Origin: Janthinobacterium lividum PAMC 25724
GTDB taxonomy: Bacteria > Pseudomonadota > Gammaproteobacteria > Burkholderiales > Burkholderiaceae_D
Length of the DNA stretch: 64,000 nucleotides
Assembly: GCA_000242815.2 (NCBI GenBank)
Contig: AHHB01000011.1
Location: 62,001 to 126,000 of the forward strand
Direction of reading: 5' to 3'
The translations under genes and the position numbers were made by a program. Each line of letters begins with the position of its first letter. Position 1 is the stretch's first letter. The notes beneath the pieces were generated by a model, which was not told the DNA's origin, did no database searches, and saw only the letters and a program-made list of their open reading frames with translations. Shown here piece by piece: positions 18,038 to 27,318 of the stretch.

Positions 18038-18271
18038 TCAGTAATCGGGCTCGAAATCGAGCAGGGATACACGGCCCGGCAACTGGGCCAACACGGCGCG
18101 CTTGAAGTCGTCATCTGCCTTGCTCCAGGCGATGATCTCGTCGAGCGTGCGCATACAGCCTTCGCACAAAGCGCTGTTGGGATTGATCTTGCACAGGCTG
18201 ACACAGGGCGAAGGCACCGGTGACGGCAGGGGGAGCGGAACGGCTGGCGGAGGTGGGGTAGCGAACATCAT
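18038..18271 (-). CDS. DUF1289 domain protein
   Basis: Small Cys-containing protein. After a proline-rich stretch comes the DUF1289 motif SPCVSLCKINPNSALCEGCMRTLDEIIAW, in which four cysteines probably bind a metal. The family has no established activity. I chose the ATG at 18271 (another lies at 18268) over a TTG at 18319; no ribosome site is apparent, so the exact start is uncertain. It is followed directly by the MBL hydrolase gene, and the pairing suggests a shared promoter upstream of 18271. Confidence 0.8.
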   Translation of the reverse strand: MMFATPPPPAVPLPLPSPVPSPCVSLCKINPNSALCEGCMRTLDEIIAWSKADDDFKRAVLAQLPGRVSLLDFEPDY

Positions 18272-18468
18272 GGAGCGGCATCGGTCAACGTCGAGGCTTT
18301 CATTATGCCGCGAAACCAACCTGGCGAGGCGATGGCATCGCCATGCAATGTTTCTGTAAATATATTGACAAGAAAAATCATATCAAAAAATCATCCTCCT
18401 GAAATTTTTTACAGTCCATACTCACTCTACGGGTATCCGTCCTACAACACGATCAGGCCAAATCCTGC

Positions 18469-18496
18469 TTGACTTAAGATATTTCATAACTATACT
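18469..18496 (+). promoter_or_regulatory. sigma70-type promoter of the CopG-esterase pair
   Basis: TTGACT at 18469-18474 and TATACT at 18491-18496 with a 16-base spacer. The expected start of transcription is near 18503, some 45 bases before the ATG at 18547. The surrounding 18362-18500 is more AT-rich than its neighbours. Confidence 0.65.
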
Positions 18497-18546
18497 ACCA
18501 TCCATACAGATGGCAAATGGATGCCGCGGAGAGTTTTTGGAGACTT

Positions 18547-18960
18547 ATGGCCAAGCAAGACAGCAAACCCAAAATTGGGGAATCCGAAAAAATCACGATC
18601 AACCTCGGTTTGATCGACCTGGGGCAGATCGATTTGCTGGTCCAGGAGGGTTTTTATTCCAACCGCACGGATCTGATCCGGACGGCGATCCGCAACCAGC
18701 TGGGCGCCCACGCCGACGTGGTCAAGCAAACCGTCGCCCGTAAAAGCCTGGTACTGGGCATGCAGCATTATTCGCGCGCCGACCTGGAAGCGATCCAGGC
18801 AGCCGGCCAGCGCCTGCAAATCCAGGTTCTGGGACTGGCCAGCATCGCCAGCGACGTCTCCGTGGAACTGGCACTGGCCACCATAGAGTCGATTTTCGTA
18901 TTAGGTGCCCTGCATGCCAGCAGCGTCGTCAAGACCGCGCTCGCAGGGCGAATTCACTAG
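18547..18960 (+). CDS. CopG/ribbon-helix-helix family regulator
   Basis: Protein of 137 residues. The region KITINLGLIDLGQIDLLVQEGFYSNRTDLIRTAIRNQL (read in two parts, about residues 14-50) is a ribbon-helix-helix DNA-binding domain, and a C-terminal helical domain follows (about 70-137). GGAG lies six bases before the ATG at 18547. The gene is 54 bases upstream of a PHB depolymerase-family esterase and has its own strong promoter, so it may autoregulate and control the esterase. No toxin gene lies beside it, so a toxin-antitoxin role is unlikely. Confidence 0.78.
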   Translation: MAKQDSKPKIGESEKITINLGLIDLGQIDLLVQEGFYSNRTDLIRTAIRNQLGAHADVVKQTVARKSLVLGMQHYSRADLEAIQAAGQRLQIQVLGLASIASDVSVELALATIESIFVLGALHASSVVKTALAGRIH

Positions 18961-19014
18961 CGTATTGGTTCGTGGCGATGCCCCGACCGATGCGCAGCAC
19001 CGTTAAGGATAGTC

Positions 19015-20301
19015 ATGAAACTCCCTCTCAACATGTTGGCGCAGATGCGCGCCGCAAGCCGTAATCTGATGGGCCAAAGTCCCGCCGCCGCCGCAGCCAT
19101 CGAGCAGGCGCTGGCCGCGGCTGGCCTGGTGCCGCAGGCAGCGCCCAAACAGCAGCCGTCACCACAGCCCATGCGCGATATTAATCAGCCACCTGCGCCA
19201 TCACCGGCACCAGCATCAGCGCAGGCCCGAGCCGCGCAGCCGCAAGCCGATGCTACGCCGGAAACGGCTGCCGTGCCGCCCACGCCCGCGCAGGTGGCCC
19301 AGGAGTTCGCACAAGATTTCATGGCGCGTCTGGGCGTGCCTGCAGGCCTGAGACAGCATAGCTTCGACATGCCCACCTTCGAGCTGCCGAATTTCCATCC
19401 GCCCGGTTTCAATGCGTCAGCGAGCACGCCGGCGCAGGTGCCCGCTGGCGCCCAGTTCATCGACGGCGTATACCGCAACCATGCGGGTACGCGCTCCTAC
19501 AAACTGTACATTCCCAGCAGCTATCATGGCCAAGCCATGCCGCTGATCGTGATGCTGCATGGCTGCACGCAAAATCCCGACGATTTCGCGGCAGGCACCC
19601 AAATGAATGCGCTGGCCGAAGAAAAGGAATGTTTTGTCGTCTACCCGGCGCAAACACAGGGAGCCAACAGTTCGCGCTGCTGGAACTGGTTCAATGCCAT
19701 CGACCAGCAGCGCGACCAGGGCGAACCGTCGCTGATCGCCGGTATCGCGCGGCAAGTGATCGACGACTACCCGGTGAATGAACGCGAAGTGTTCGTCGCC
19801 GGCCTGTCGGCGGGCGGCGCCATGGCCGTCATTGTCGGCACCTTGTACCCGGATTTGTTCGCCGCCGTCGGCGTGCATTCGGGTCTGCCGTTCGCCTCGG
19901 CACAGGACTTGCCGTCGGCGCTGGCCGCCATGAAAGGCGGCGCCATGCCCAATGCCCAGCGCAAGGCACCGGCAGGCGGCGTGCCCATCATCGTTTTCCA
20001 TGGCGACCGCGACACCACCGTCAACCCGCGCAATGGCGATGAACTGATTGCCCAGGGCGTACGCAGCCAAGCTGGCGGCAAGGCTGCCAAGGCCGCTTCC
20101 ATCGATGGCAGCGTACCAAATGGCCACCGCTACACGCGCACCACGCATAGCCAGGCAGATGGATCACCGCTGGGGGAACACTGGGTCATCCACGGCGCCG
20201 GCCATGCCTGGTCCGGCGGCAGCGGCAACGGTAGTTATACAGACGGCAAAGGCCCGGACGCCAGCAGAGAGATGCTGCGCTTCTTCAAAACCGTCAGCTG
20301 A
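19015..20301 (+). CDS. PHB depolymerase family esterase (LpqC-like)
   Basis: Alpha/beta hydrolase of 428 residues. An N-terminal helical, Ala/Pro-rich segment (about 1-140) precedes the catalytic domain. The oxyanion region is PLIVMLHGCTQNPDDFA (about 176-192), the nucleophile is Ser265 in GLSAGGAM, the acid is in FHGDRDTTV and the histidine in GAGHAWSGG. No classical signal peptide is present. The family cleaves polyhydroxybutyrate or feruloyl-type esters; the exact substrate is not decided by sequence. It is co-transcribed with the CopG-type gene. Its 3' end is duplicated just downstream (20324-20440). Confidence 0.87.
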   Translation: MKLPLNMLAQMRAASRNLMGQSPAAAAAIEQALAAAGLVPQAAPKQQPSPQPMRDINQPPAPSPAPASAQARAAQPQADATPETAAVPPTPAQVAQEFAQDFMARLGVPAGLRQHSFDMPTFELPNFHPPGFNASASTPAQVPAGAQFIDGVYRNHAGTRSYKLYIPSSYHGQAMPLIVMLHGCTQNPDDFAAGTQMNALAEEKECFVVYPAQTQGANSSRCWNWFNAIDQQRDQGEPSLIAGIARQVIDDYPVNEREVFVAGLSAGGAMAVIVGTLYPDLFAAVGVHSGLPFASAQDLPSALAAMKGGAMPNAQRKAPAGGVPIIVFHGDRDTTVNPRNGDELIAQGVRSQAGGKAAKAASIDGSVPNGHRYTRTTHSQADGSPLGEHWVIHGAGHAWSGGSGNGSYTDGKGPDASREMLRFFKTVS

Positions 20302-20323
20302 CCACTTATCTTGAGCTGAGATG

Positions 20324-20440
20324 CACGGTGCCGGCCATGCCTGGTCCGGCGGCAGCGGCAGTCCTAAGCAGACGGCAAAGGCCCGGACGCCAGCCGACGA
20401 CCGTAAAATGCTGCTGCGCTTCTTCAAGACCGTCAGCTGA
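20324..20440 (+). repeat. tandem duplicate of the esterase gene's 3' end
   Basis: This 117-base stretch repeats the last 111 bases of the esterase gene (20191-20301), from the CACGGCGCCGGCCATGCC segment (catalytic histidine region) to the final GTCAGCTGA. The copies differ by substitutions and a small insertion near the end (GACGACCGTAAA against AGAGAG). The last bases of the copy also encode the C-terminal Ile-Ser and stop of the convergent HD-GYP gene. It is untranslated on its own. Confidence 0.85.
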
Positions 20441-21584
20441 TGTTTTCGACGAACGGCGCGATTTGCCGCTGCTTGTCGGCGATCTCGCAGATACCGTCGG
20501 CATAGCGGCTGGAGATGGCGATGAACTGGTCCTGAATTTCCAGGAAAGCATCGACGATCTCGGCGTCAAAGTGCGAACCGCGACCCTCGATGATGATCTG
20601 CACGGCCTGCGCATGCTCCATACCCTGCTTGTAGATGCGTCGGCTGATCAAGGCGTCATAGACGTCGGCCAGCGCCATCAGGCGTGCCGAAATCGGAATT
20701 TCTTCGCCTGCGAGTCCTTGCGGGTAGCCGCTGCCATCCCATTTTTCATGGTGGCTATAGGCGATCTCCTTGGCGTACTTGAGGAAATCGACTTCGATGC
20801 CCAGCTCTTGCTCGGCTGCCAGGATGGCGTCGCGCCCCAGCGTGGTGTGCGTCTTCATGATGGCCATTTCGTGCGGTTCAAAACGCCCCGGCTTGAGCAA
20901 AATATGGTCGGGGATGCCCACCTTGCCGATATCGTGCAGCGGCGCAGTCTTGAACAGCAGTTCGATATTCTTGTCCGTCAAAAAAGCCCGGAAACGTGGC
21001 AAGCCGCGTACCTTCTCTGCCAGCGCTTTCAGGTAGTGCGAGGTGCGGCGGATATGGTTACCCGTTTCACTGTCGCGCGTCTCGGCCAGCGAAGCCATGG
21101 CGTGGATGGTGACATCCTGCAGCGCCTTGACTTCCTGCACCCGTCGCTCCACTTCCGTTTCCAGATACTGGTTCTGGTCGCGCAAGAAATCCTGCATCTG
21201 CTTCATCGCCAACTGCGTCTTGATGCGCGCCAGTACGATGGGCGACGAAATCGGCTTGGTGATGTAGTCGACGGCGCCCAAAGCCAGGCCCAGCTGCTCG
21301 TCGGCCACCTCGCTCATGGCAGTCACAAACATGACGGGTATGCCAGCCGTGACGGGATCGGCCTTCAGCGCGCGGCACACATCGTAGCCGCTCATGCCCG
21401 GCATCATGATGTCGAGCAGAATCAGGTCCGGCTGGTCGCCGCCAGCGGCGATCTTCAGGGCGCGCTCGCCATTGACGGCAATCTTGGTCCGGTAATCGTC
21501 TTCCAGCACCGCACGCAACAGGTCGATATTGTCTGGCGTGTCGTCGACCACCAGGATGGTTGGCTTGCTTGCTGGCGCTTTCAT
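20433..21584 (-). CDS. response regulator with HD-GYP phosphodiesterase domain
   Basis: Two-domain regulator of 383 residues. The receiver domain (about 8-125) has the phospho-acceptor Asp58 in LILLDIMMPGMSGYD. After a coiled linker the HD-GYP domain carries AETRDSETGNHIRR, LHDIGKVGIPD and HHEKWDGSGYPQGL, which are the residues needed to bind metal and hydrolyse cyclic di-GMP. AAGGA precedes the ATG. It lies 31 bases downstream of the hybrid histidine kinase gene and is its likely output partner. The gene's stop lies in a duplicated piece of the neighbouring esterase gene. Confidence 0.92.
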   Translation of the reverse strand: MKAPASKPTILVVDDTPDNIDLLRAVLEDDYRTKIAVNGERALKIAAGGDQPDLILLDIMMPGMSGYDVCRALKADPVTAGIPVMFVTAMSEVADEQLGLALGAVDYITKPISSPIVLARIKTQLAMKQMQDFLRDQNQYLETEVERRVQEVKALQDVTIHAMASLAETRDSETGNHIRRTSHYLKALAEKVRGLPRFRAFLTDKNIELLFKTAPLHDIGKVGIPDHILLKPGRFEPHEMAIMKTHTTLGRDAILAAEQELGIEVDFLKYAKEIAYSHHEKWDGSGYPQGLAGEEIPISARLMALADVYDALISRRIYKQGMEHAQAVQIIIEGRGSHFDAEIVDAFLEIQDQFIAISSRYADGICEIADKQRQIAPFVENIS

Positions 21585-21615
21585 ATCTGTCCTTCGTTCT
21601 GCATATCTATACCTG

Positions 21616-24600
21616 TCACAGTGTCAGCTCCAGCGCCTCGGCTACCTCACCGAGCTGCGCCAGCGCACCTTCGAAATCGTATTGTCCGAGCATGCGCTTC
21701 AACTGGCGCGCATGTTCCGCCTGCCCGGCCGCGGCCAGTACGGGAGCGATACCGTCAAGATGCCTGACGGCCTGCGCATCGTCCTGCTGCAGCAGCTGTG
21801 ACAGTTCGCGCAAGCCCGCCTCCAAGTGTGCCCGCTCCACTGGTGCCACGACAGCGTTGCCTGGCTCGGCCACATTGCTGCGCGACTGCATGGCCAACAC
21901 AATCTTCGGCACCAGTTCGTCGAGCGCCAGGGTGCAGGCCGCAAGCGCCTGCGGCAAACCGTCATGCGATCCCAGACTAAGTAAATGCTCGACCCGCGCC
22001 GCGCTGTCGGCCAGGCCACCGGCACCGATATTGCCAGCCAGGCCCTTGAGGGTATGCGCTTCTCGGATTGCCGTCTCGAGCTGGTTGTTCTCGATGGCGG
22101 TGACGATGCGCTGCATGGCATCGAACTGTGTTTCCACAAAACGCTCCAGCAGTTTTCGCATCAAAGGAATATTACCGCCCACGCGCCGTATGGTCTCCGC
22201 CATCTTTAGGCCGGCGATCACAGGCAGCTCCGCTTCAGGCTGCGGCTGCGGCTGCGGCTGCGCCGCCGTCGCCTCCTGAGGCGCAGCCGGCGTGATCCAG
22301 CGCGCCAGCGTACCGAACAGCTGCGCCACGTTGATCGGCTTGGCAATGAAATCGTTCATGCCGGCGTCCAGGCATTTTTCCTTATCGCCAACCATGGCAT
22401 TGGCCGTCATGGCGATCACGGGCAAATTCGAATAGCGGGGATCCTGGCGCAGCTTGCGGGTAGCCTGGTAACCATCCATCACCGGCATCTGGCAATCCAT
22501 CAGCACACCGTCATAGGCATTTTCCTCGATCTTCGCCAACGCGATGGCGCCATTGCTGGCGATGTCAACACGAATACCGGCGTCGTTGAGAATTTGCTGC
22601 GCCACTTCCTGATTAACCTCATTGTCTTCAACCAGCAGCAGCCAGGCGCCGCGCAGGGCGCGCTCGTCATCGCGGTAGCTGCTCTGGCGCTGCGTCTTGC
22701 GGCTTTGCCCTGTCACGCCGCCAAACACGAACGATATCTGGTCAAGCAAGGTCGAGGCGCTGACCGGCTTGTTCAATACGCCATCGAGCGGCAATTCGCG
22801 CTGGCGTGCCGCCTCCAGCAGCGCTTCGCGATGGAAGGCCGTGACCATGATGCAGGCCGGCGTCGCATGGATGCCGGCGGCATCGGCGCGGATACCAGCC
22901 AGCGTATCGAGGCCATTCATGCCTGGCATTTTCCAGTCCATCAGCACCAGCCCGTACGGGCGCCCCTCGGCACGCGCCTGCGCCACGGCGCCGATGGCTA
23001 GCACGCCGCTAAACACCGCACGCGCCTCGAAACCGAGCGCTGTCAGCATGCTGACGAAGATTTCCCGCGCGCTGGGGTTGTCGTCAACCACCAGCACACG
23101 CAGGCCCTGGAACTGCGGCACCACTGGCAGGCTGTCGCGCGGCACGGCGGCCAGGCCGAAACGCGCCGTAAAGAAAAAAGTACTGCCCCTACCCGCTTCG
23201 CTGACCAGGTCAATCTCGCCTTCCATCATTTCCACCAGGCGCTTGCTGATGGTCAGCCCCAGGCCGGTGCCGCCATGGTGGCGCGTAGTCGACGTGTCGG
23301 CCTGGGTAAATGCCTGGAACAATTTGCTGCGCTGGGGCGGAGTCAGGCCGATGCCGGTGTCACGCACGTCCACGCGCAAGACGGCCGCATGTTCCTCAAG
23401 CTGTTGCAGACGGATGCTGACGACGATCTCACCCTTGTCCGTAAACTTGATAGCGTTATTGGTCAGGTTGATCAGTACCTGGCCCAGGCGCAGCGGGTCA
23501 CCCTGCAATGCATTTGGTACGTCGGGGGCGATGTCGAACAGCAGCTCGAGCCCCTTGTCCTGCGCACGCATCACGGACAGGTCGGCGATCTGCGCCAGCA
23601 CGTCCTCGAGAAAAAAATCGACTTTTTCAAAGGCCATCTTGCCCGCCTCGATCTTCGAGAAATCGAGGATATCGTCGATGATGGCCAGCAGGTTCTTCGA
23701 AGCCGACTCGACCTTCTCGAGGTAGTTGCGCTGGGTCGAGGTGAGCTCGGTCTGCAGCGCCAGGTGGGTCATGCCGATGATGCCGTTCATCGGCGTGCGG
23801 ATCTCGTGCGACATATTGGCCAGGAAGTCCGACTTCATCTTGGTCGCATCTTCGGCCACTTCGACGGCATGGCGCAGGTCCTGCTCAACGGCCAGGTTGG
23901 TGCTCATGTTTTTCAGCGCCTGCAGCAATTCGCCCGTCTCGTCGCGCGACGTCACTTCAATGACGGAACTGAAGTCGCCATCGGCCACGCGCGTGGCGAT
24001 CGCCACCGCCTCGCCCAGCGGGCGCGTAATCGAGCGCGCCGACCAGGCAAAGGCCAGGCCTATCAGCAGGGCTACCAGCCCGATGCCGCCCATCAGCATC
24101 AGCGACGTATCGATATCGTTGCGTATCCCGGCGGCGCTGTCGCGTATCAAGTGCTGCTGCAAGTCATCGAGCTGGCCCACATGCAGCAGCACTTTTTCCA
24201 GCACCGGCAAGGTTTGCGTCTGCACGGCCAGCTCTGCGCCAGCATCGTCACCGCGCTCGGCCAGTTCGAACGTCGTCTTGAGCGTCACGTAGTAATCGGC
24301 GCGTGCAAGGCGCATCTGTTCGAGCAGGCGCCGTTGTTCCGGCCGCGTATCGAGACCATCAAGAATGCGCACCTGCTCGTCGATGGCTTGCTTGATCGCT
24401 TCCAGGCGCGCCTGATTCGCCTGGCGGCGTGCCAACTCGTGCTGGTTCGGCAAGCTGCCTATGCGCGCGGCAGCCTCGCGCGCTAGCCCATAGATCTTGC
24501 TGGTGGCCTTGGCCGCGATCCAATCGCGCTGCAAAATATCGTCGGTCTCGGCGCGGATGGCATAGATACAACTGCTCGCAAGGGCAATGACGACCAGCAT

Positions 24601-24666
24601 CAGCACGATCAAAATGGCATAACCGGCATTGATACGCACGCCGATGCGGATATCCCTGAAGCGCAT
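21616..24666 (-). CDS. hybrid sensor histidine kinase with two receivers and an HPt domain
   Basis: Inner-membrane sensor kinase of 1016 residues, BarA-like in layout. Membrane helices lie near 13-35 and 188-208 with a helical periplasmic sensor between them. HAMP follows, then HisKA with His287 in [12 protein letters not shown], the ATPase domain with [13 protein letters not shown], a first receiver ([21 protein letters not shown]) and a second ([21 protein letters not shown]), a Pro-Gln linker and an HPt domain with [12 protein letters not shown]. The layout predicts a multistep phosphorelay ending on the HD-GYP regulator next door. AGGAAAG precedes the ATG. Its signal is unknown. Confidence 0.92.
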   Translation of the reverse strand: MRFRDIRIGVRINAGYAILIVLMLVVIALASSCIYAIRAETDDILQRDWIAAKATSKIYGLAREAAARIGSLPNQHELARRQANQARLEAIKQAIDEQVRILDGLDTRPEQRRLLEQMRLARADYYVTLKTTFELAERGDDAGAELAVQTQTLPVLEKVLLHVGQLDDLQQHLIRDSAAGIRNDIDTSLMLMGGIGLVALLIGLAFAWSARSITRPLGEAVAIATRVADGDFSSVIEVTSRDETGELLQALKNMSTNLAVEQDLRHAVEVAEDATKMKSDFLANMSHEIRTPMNGIIGMTHLALQTELTSTQRNYLEKVESASKNLLAIIDDILDFSKIEAGKMAFEKVDFFLEDVLAQIADLSVMRAQDKGLELLFDIAPDVPNALQGDPLRLGQVLINLTNNAIKFTDKGEIVVSIRLQQLEEHAAVLRVDVRDTGIGLTPPQRSKLFQAFTQADTSTTRHHGGTGLGLTISKRLVEMMEGEIDLVSEAGRGSTFFFTARFGLAAVPRDSLPVVPQFQGLRVLVVDDNPSAREIFVSMLTALGFEARAVFSGVLAIGAVAQARAEGRPYGLVLMDWKMPGMNGLDTLAGIRADAAGIHATPACIMVTAFHREALLEAARQRELPLDGVLNKPVSASTLLDQISFVFGGVTGQSRKTQRQSSYRDDERALRGAWLLLVEDNEVNQEVAQQILNDAGIRVDIASNGAIALAKIEENAYDGVLMDCQMPVMDGYQATRKLRQDPRYSNLPVIAMTANAMVGDKEKCLDAGMNDFIAKPINVAQLFGTLARWITPAAPQEATAAQPQPQPQPEAELPVIAGLKMAETIRRVGGNIPLMRKLLERFVETQFDAMQRIVTAIENNQLETAIREAHTLKGLAGNIGAGGLADSAARVEHLLSLGSHDGLPQALAACTLALDELVPKIVLAMQSRSNVAEPGNAVVAPVERAHLEAGLRELSQLLQQDDAQAVRHLDGIAPVLAAAGQAEHARQLKRMLGQYDFEGALAQLGEVAEALELTL

Positions 24667-24779
24667 GACTTTCCTGTCAGAAATTCTTAAAAATCGAAGT
24701 CTGAACGTATTCCCCTACGGAAAGCAAGGTTTATTACAAAGCAATTTATACTGCAGCGCTTAATCAGCCAACGTGACCG

Positions 24780-24962
24780 CTATTGCGAGCGGGGCAGGGT
24801 GGCGATATGCGCTTGCAGGCAGGCTGGGCACCAGCAACCGACGACGCGACTGCCGGGCACGGGTATGGCGGGCGGCAAGGCCATGCACCAGCATGCTGCG
24901 CCGGCCTGCGGGTCAGTCTGGCCGCACTGGAAGGTGGCGCCGCAGAGAGTGCACTGGCTCAT
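24780..24962 (-). CDS. cysteine-rich CWC family protein
   Basis: Sixty-residue protein with the CWC-family pattern: CTLCGATFQCG, then CWCMALP, then CWCPACL. The seven cysteines suggest a structural zinc or iron site. The family is small and without known function. It stands alone on the minus strand, between the kinase gene (divergent promoter region 24667-24779 not shared) and argB. The GC-rich, short coding sequence is supported mainly by the motif order. Confidence 0.72.
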   Translation of the reverse strand: MSQCTLCGATFQCGQTDPQAGAACWCMALPPAIPVPGSRVVGCWCPACLQAHIATLPRSQ

Positions 24963-25163
24963 GGCTGTGTTTGAATTAACAAGTGTGTGTCATGCTGCAC
25001 CGGGGTGTGACGCAGATGTAACGGGCAGTAAAAGGGCTGGCTGGCGGACATATCGGACCAGACTATAGGATCATCAGGGAAAATACAACAAGATCGCCCT
25101 ATAATGCCGCCAAGATTTTCTTCTTCACTGTAAAATCTCACAAATCTATTTTCCGGACTCGCC

Positions 25164-26087
25164 ATGAATCAACTAGCTAACTTGAACCTGGACATGAATG
25201 ACGACTTGACGGCGGTGTCGCCACAAATCAAGGCGCAGATTCTGGCCGAGGCCCTTCCCTACATTCGCAATTTCCATGGCAAGACCATCGTCATCAAATA
25301 CGGTGGCAATGCCATGACGGACGAACGCCTGAAGCACGGCTTCGCGCGCGACGTCATTTTGCTCAAGCTGGTCGGCATGAACCCGGTCGTGGTGCACGGC
25401 GGCGGACCGCAGATCGACAACGCACTGAAAAAAATCGGCAAGCAAGGCACCTTTGTGCAAGGCATGCGCATCACAGATGAAGAAACCATGGAAGTGGTGG
25501 AGTGGGTACTGGGCGGCGAAGTGCAACAGGATATCGTCATGCTGATCAACCATTACGGTGGCCAGGCAGTTGGCTTGACGGGCAAGGATGGCGGCTTGAT
25601 CCGGGCGCGCAAGATGCAGATGCCAGACCGCGAACATCCGGGCGAATTCCTCGACATCGGCTTTGTGGGCGAGATCGACGCGATCAATCCGGCCGTCGTC
25701 AAGGCGCTGCAGGACGATGCCTTCATTCCCATCATCTCGCCTATCGGTTTCGGCCAGGATGGCCAGGCCTACAACATCAACGCCGACGTCGTGGCGGGCA
25801 AGATCGCGGAAATCCTGAAAGCGGAAAAGCTGATCATGATGACCAACATCGCCGGCGTCCAGGACAAGCAGGGCAATCTGGTGACCGACCTGTCCGCGCG
25901 CGAAATCGACGAGATGTTTGCCGACGGCACGATCTCGGGCGGCATGCTGCCAAAGATCTCGTCCGCGCTCGACGCCGCCAAGTCCGGCGTCAACACGGTG
26001 CACATCATCGATGGCCGCATCGAACACTCATTATTGCTGGAAGTGTTGACCGAGCAGGCTTTTGGTACTATGATCCGTTCGCACTAA
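25164..26087 (+). CDS. argB: acetylglutamate kinase
   Basis: Second enzyme of arginine synthesis; phosphorylates N-acetyl-L-glutamate with ATP. The 307-residue protein has the amino acid kinase hallmarks [39 protein letters not shown], and the late [18 protein letters not shown]. The region [21 protein letters not shown] N-terminus fits the arginine-sensitive group, so feedback inhibition by arginine is likely. The gene stands alone and is followed by a terminator and then by tRNA-Thr. A TATAAT at 25100-25105 may be its -10 box, but the -35 region is weak. Confidence 0.95.
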   Translation: MNQLANLNLDMNDDLTAVSPQIKAQILAEALPYIRNFHGKTIVIKYGGNAMTDERLKHGFARDVILLKLVGMNPVVVHGGGPQIDNALKKIGKQGTFVQGMRITDEETMEVVEWVLGGEVQQDIVMLINHYGGQAVGLTGKDGGLIRARKMQMPDREHPGEFLDIGFVGEIDAINPAVVKALQDDAFIPIISPIGFGQDGQAYNINADVVAGKIAEILKAEKLIMMTNIAGVQDKQGNLVTDLSAREIDEMFADGTISGGMLPKISSALDAAKSGVNTVHIIDGRIEHSLLLEVLTEQAFGTMIRSH

Positions 26088-26096
26088 AGATTAATT

Positions 26097-26125
26097 CGGC
26101 GCAATTCACCCAGCGCCGATTTTTT
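26097..26125 (+). terminator. rho-independent terminator of argB
   Basis: The arms CGGCGC and GCGCCG enclose a ten-base loop and are followed by ATTTTTT. It lies ten bases after the argB stop codon and directly before the tRNA. Confidence 0.8.
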
Positions 26126-26127
26126 AT

Positions 26128-26202
<75 letters not shown>

Positions 26203-26220
26203 ACTTTATATCCCCGTATC

Positions 26221-26305
26221 TGAAAAATGTCCATGGCTGCGTTGCCTCGCCTCGCCGACCATGCGTACTGTCTTCGGCTCGACGCCTTGCCCTGAACACT
26301 TTTCA
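26221..26305. repeat. repeat-like element with imperfect inverted ends, after tRNA-Thr
   Basis: The ends TGAAAAATGTCCA (26221-26233) and TGAACACTTTTCA (26293-26305) are imperfect inverted repeats. The inside is made of short GCGTTGCCTCGCC- and CGACGCCTTGCC-like pieces. It lies 18 bases after tRNA-Thr and could be a small mobile or REP-like element, or a tRNA-linked insertion scar. No open frame is credible inside. Confidence 0.5.
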
Positions 26306-26358
26306 TCTACTCTGCCGCGTGTTTTGCGCGGCTGAGCTGCCATCATCGCTTCTGCCGT

Positions 26359-27294
26359 TCAATAAATCCGCTCGACCTTCAAGCCCTTTTGACGCAACAA
26401 GTCCGGCACGCTTTTCGTTCCCACCAAATGCAGTACGCCGATGGCGGCCAGGCTGTGCTTTTCGCGCGCCAGTAGTTGCGCGATGCCCTCGGCGAGGGCC
26501 GGGTTGCGGCCATCTAACAACACCTTTTGCACGAACTGCGCGGCAAACGACGGGTCTTGCGCCGCCTTTGCCGCCAGCGTATCGAAGGCCGCCGCGTCGG
26601 CCGTACGCCAGGCGTCGGCGATCGCGCGCGCTTCCTGACTTTGTTCCTGCTCCTCGATCGAGACTACGCTGTCTTCCAGGAAACGACACTGCTCAAGCGG
26701 TGTCATGGCGCCAAACAGTGCCATCTGGCCTTCCATCGATTCGAGTGCCAGCACGGGAATCTTGCGCGCCTTGGCCTGCTGCGCCAGATAATTGTCGACC
26801 GCCAGGTCGGAGCGGTAGCCGAGGCTGGAAAATTCGCCGATGGCCAGCATGCTGGCTAGCATCCACGGCTTCATCGGCGCCACCGATTCGGCTGGAATCG
26901 CGTATTTTTGCAACAGCGGCGCCAGACGCGGTGCCAGGGTCTGACGGCAATCAGCCGGCACTTTGCTGCCCGGCGCCTCCATGCCATATTTCAGTATGGC
27001 GCCCACGGCGGCGCGCGGATCGGCGCCGGGATCGATCTCCAGCGCCAGCGCCCCGGCGTCTTCCAATGCCTGCGTCACCAACGGCTCGAGCGGATAGAAA
27101 TCAGGCGCGCCGACATGGATGGTGCCGAACAGATACAGAGTGTGGCTGGCGTCCTGCACCTTGAACAAGGCGCCCCGATTTTGTACCAAGGGCGACGCGT
27201 CGGCGAGGGCCGTCTGCAACGGCAGCAAGAATAATCCGCAAAACATCACTATAATCTGGCGTCGCATGGTTTTCCTGATTGTTGAATTTTTCAT
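26359..27294 (-). CDS. TraB/GumN family protein
   Basis: Exported protein of 311 residues with an N-terminal signal peptide (IIVMFCGLFLLPLQTALA). The family motifs are GTIHVGAPDFYPL (about residue 55) and IGVLHLVG near the C-terminus; these GxxH elements define a Tiki/TraB-type fold that includes metal-dependent peptidases. The substrate is unknown. Two starts are credible: the ATG at 27294 (GAGAAG before it) and the in-frame ATG at 27267 (CAGGAAAA before it). The gene is divergent from the HAD nucleotidase gene. Confidence 0.87.
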   Translation of the reverse strand: MKNSTIRKTMRRQIIVMFCGLFLLPLQTALADASPLVQNRGALFKVQDASHTLYLFGTIHVGAPDFYPLEPLVTQALEDAGALALEIDPGADPRAAVGAILKYGMEAPGSKVPADCRQTLAPRLAPLLQKYAIPAESVAPMKPWMLASMLAIGEFSSLGYRSDLAVDNYLAQQAKARKIPVLALESMEGQMALFGAMTPLEQCRFLEDSVVSIEEQEQSQEARAIADAWRTADAAAFDTLAAKAAQDPSFAAQFVQKVLLDGRNPALAEGIAQLLAREKHSLAAIGVLHLVGTKSVPDLLRQKGLKVERIY

Positions 27295-27318
27295 CTTCTC
27301 TCGCTAGCAAAGACTCTT

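Noticed and set aside
18547..20301. Toxin-antitoxin pair
   Set aside because: The ribbon-helix-helix gene looks antitoxin-like, but its partner is an alpha/beta hydrolase of the PHB depolymerase family, not a toxin.
20328..21767. Plus-strand open frame of 479 codons opposite the HD-GYP regulator
   Set aside because: It begins in the duplicated esterase tail but then runs antisense to a clear two-domain regulator; only the first 110 bases resemble a real gene.
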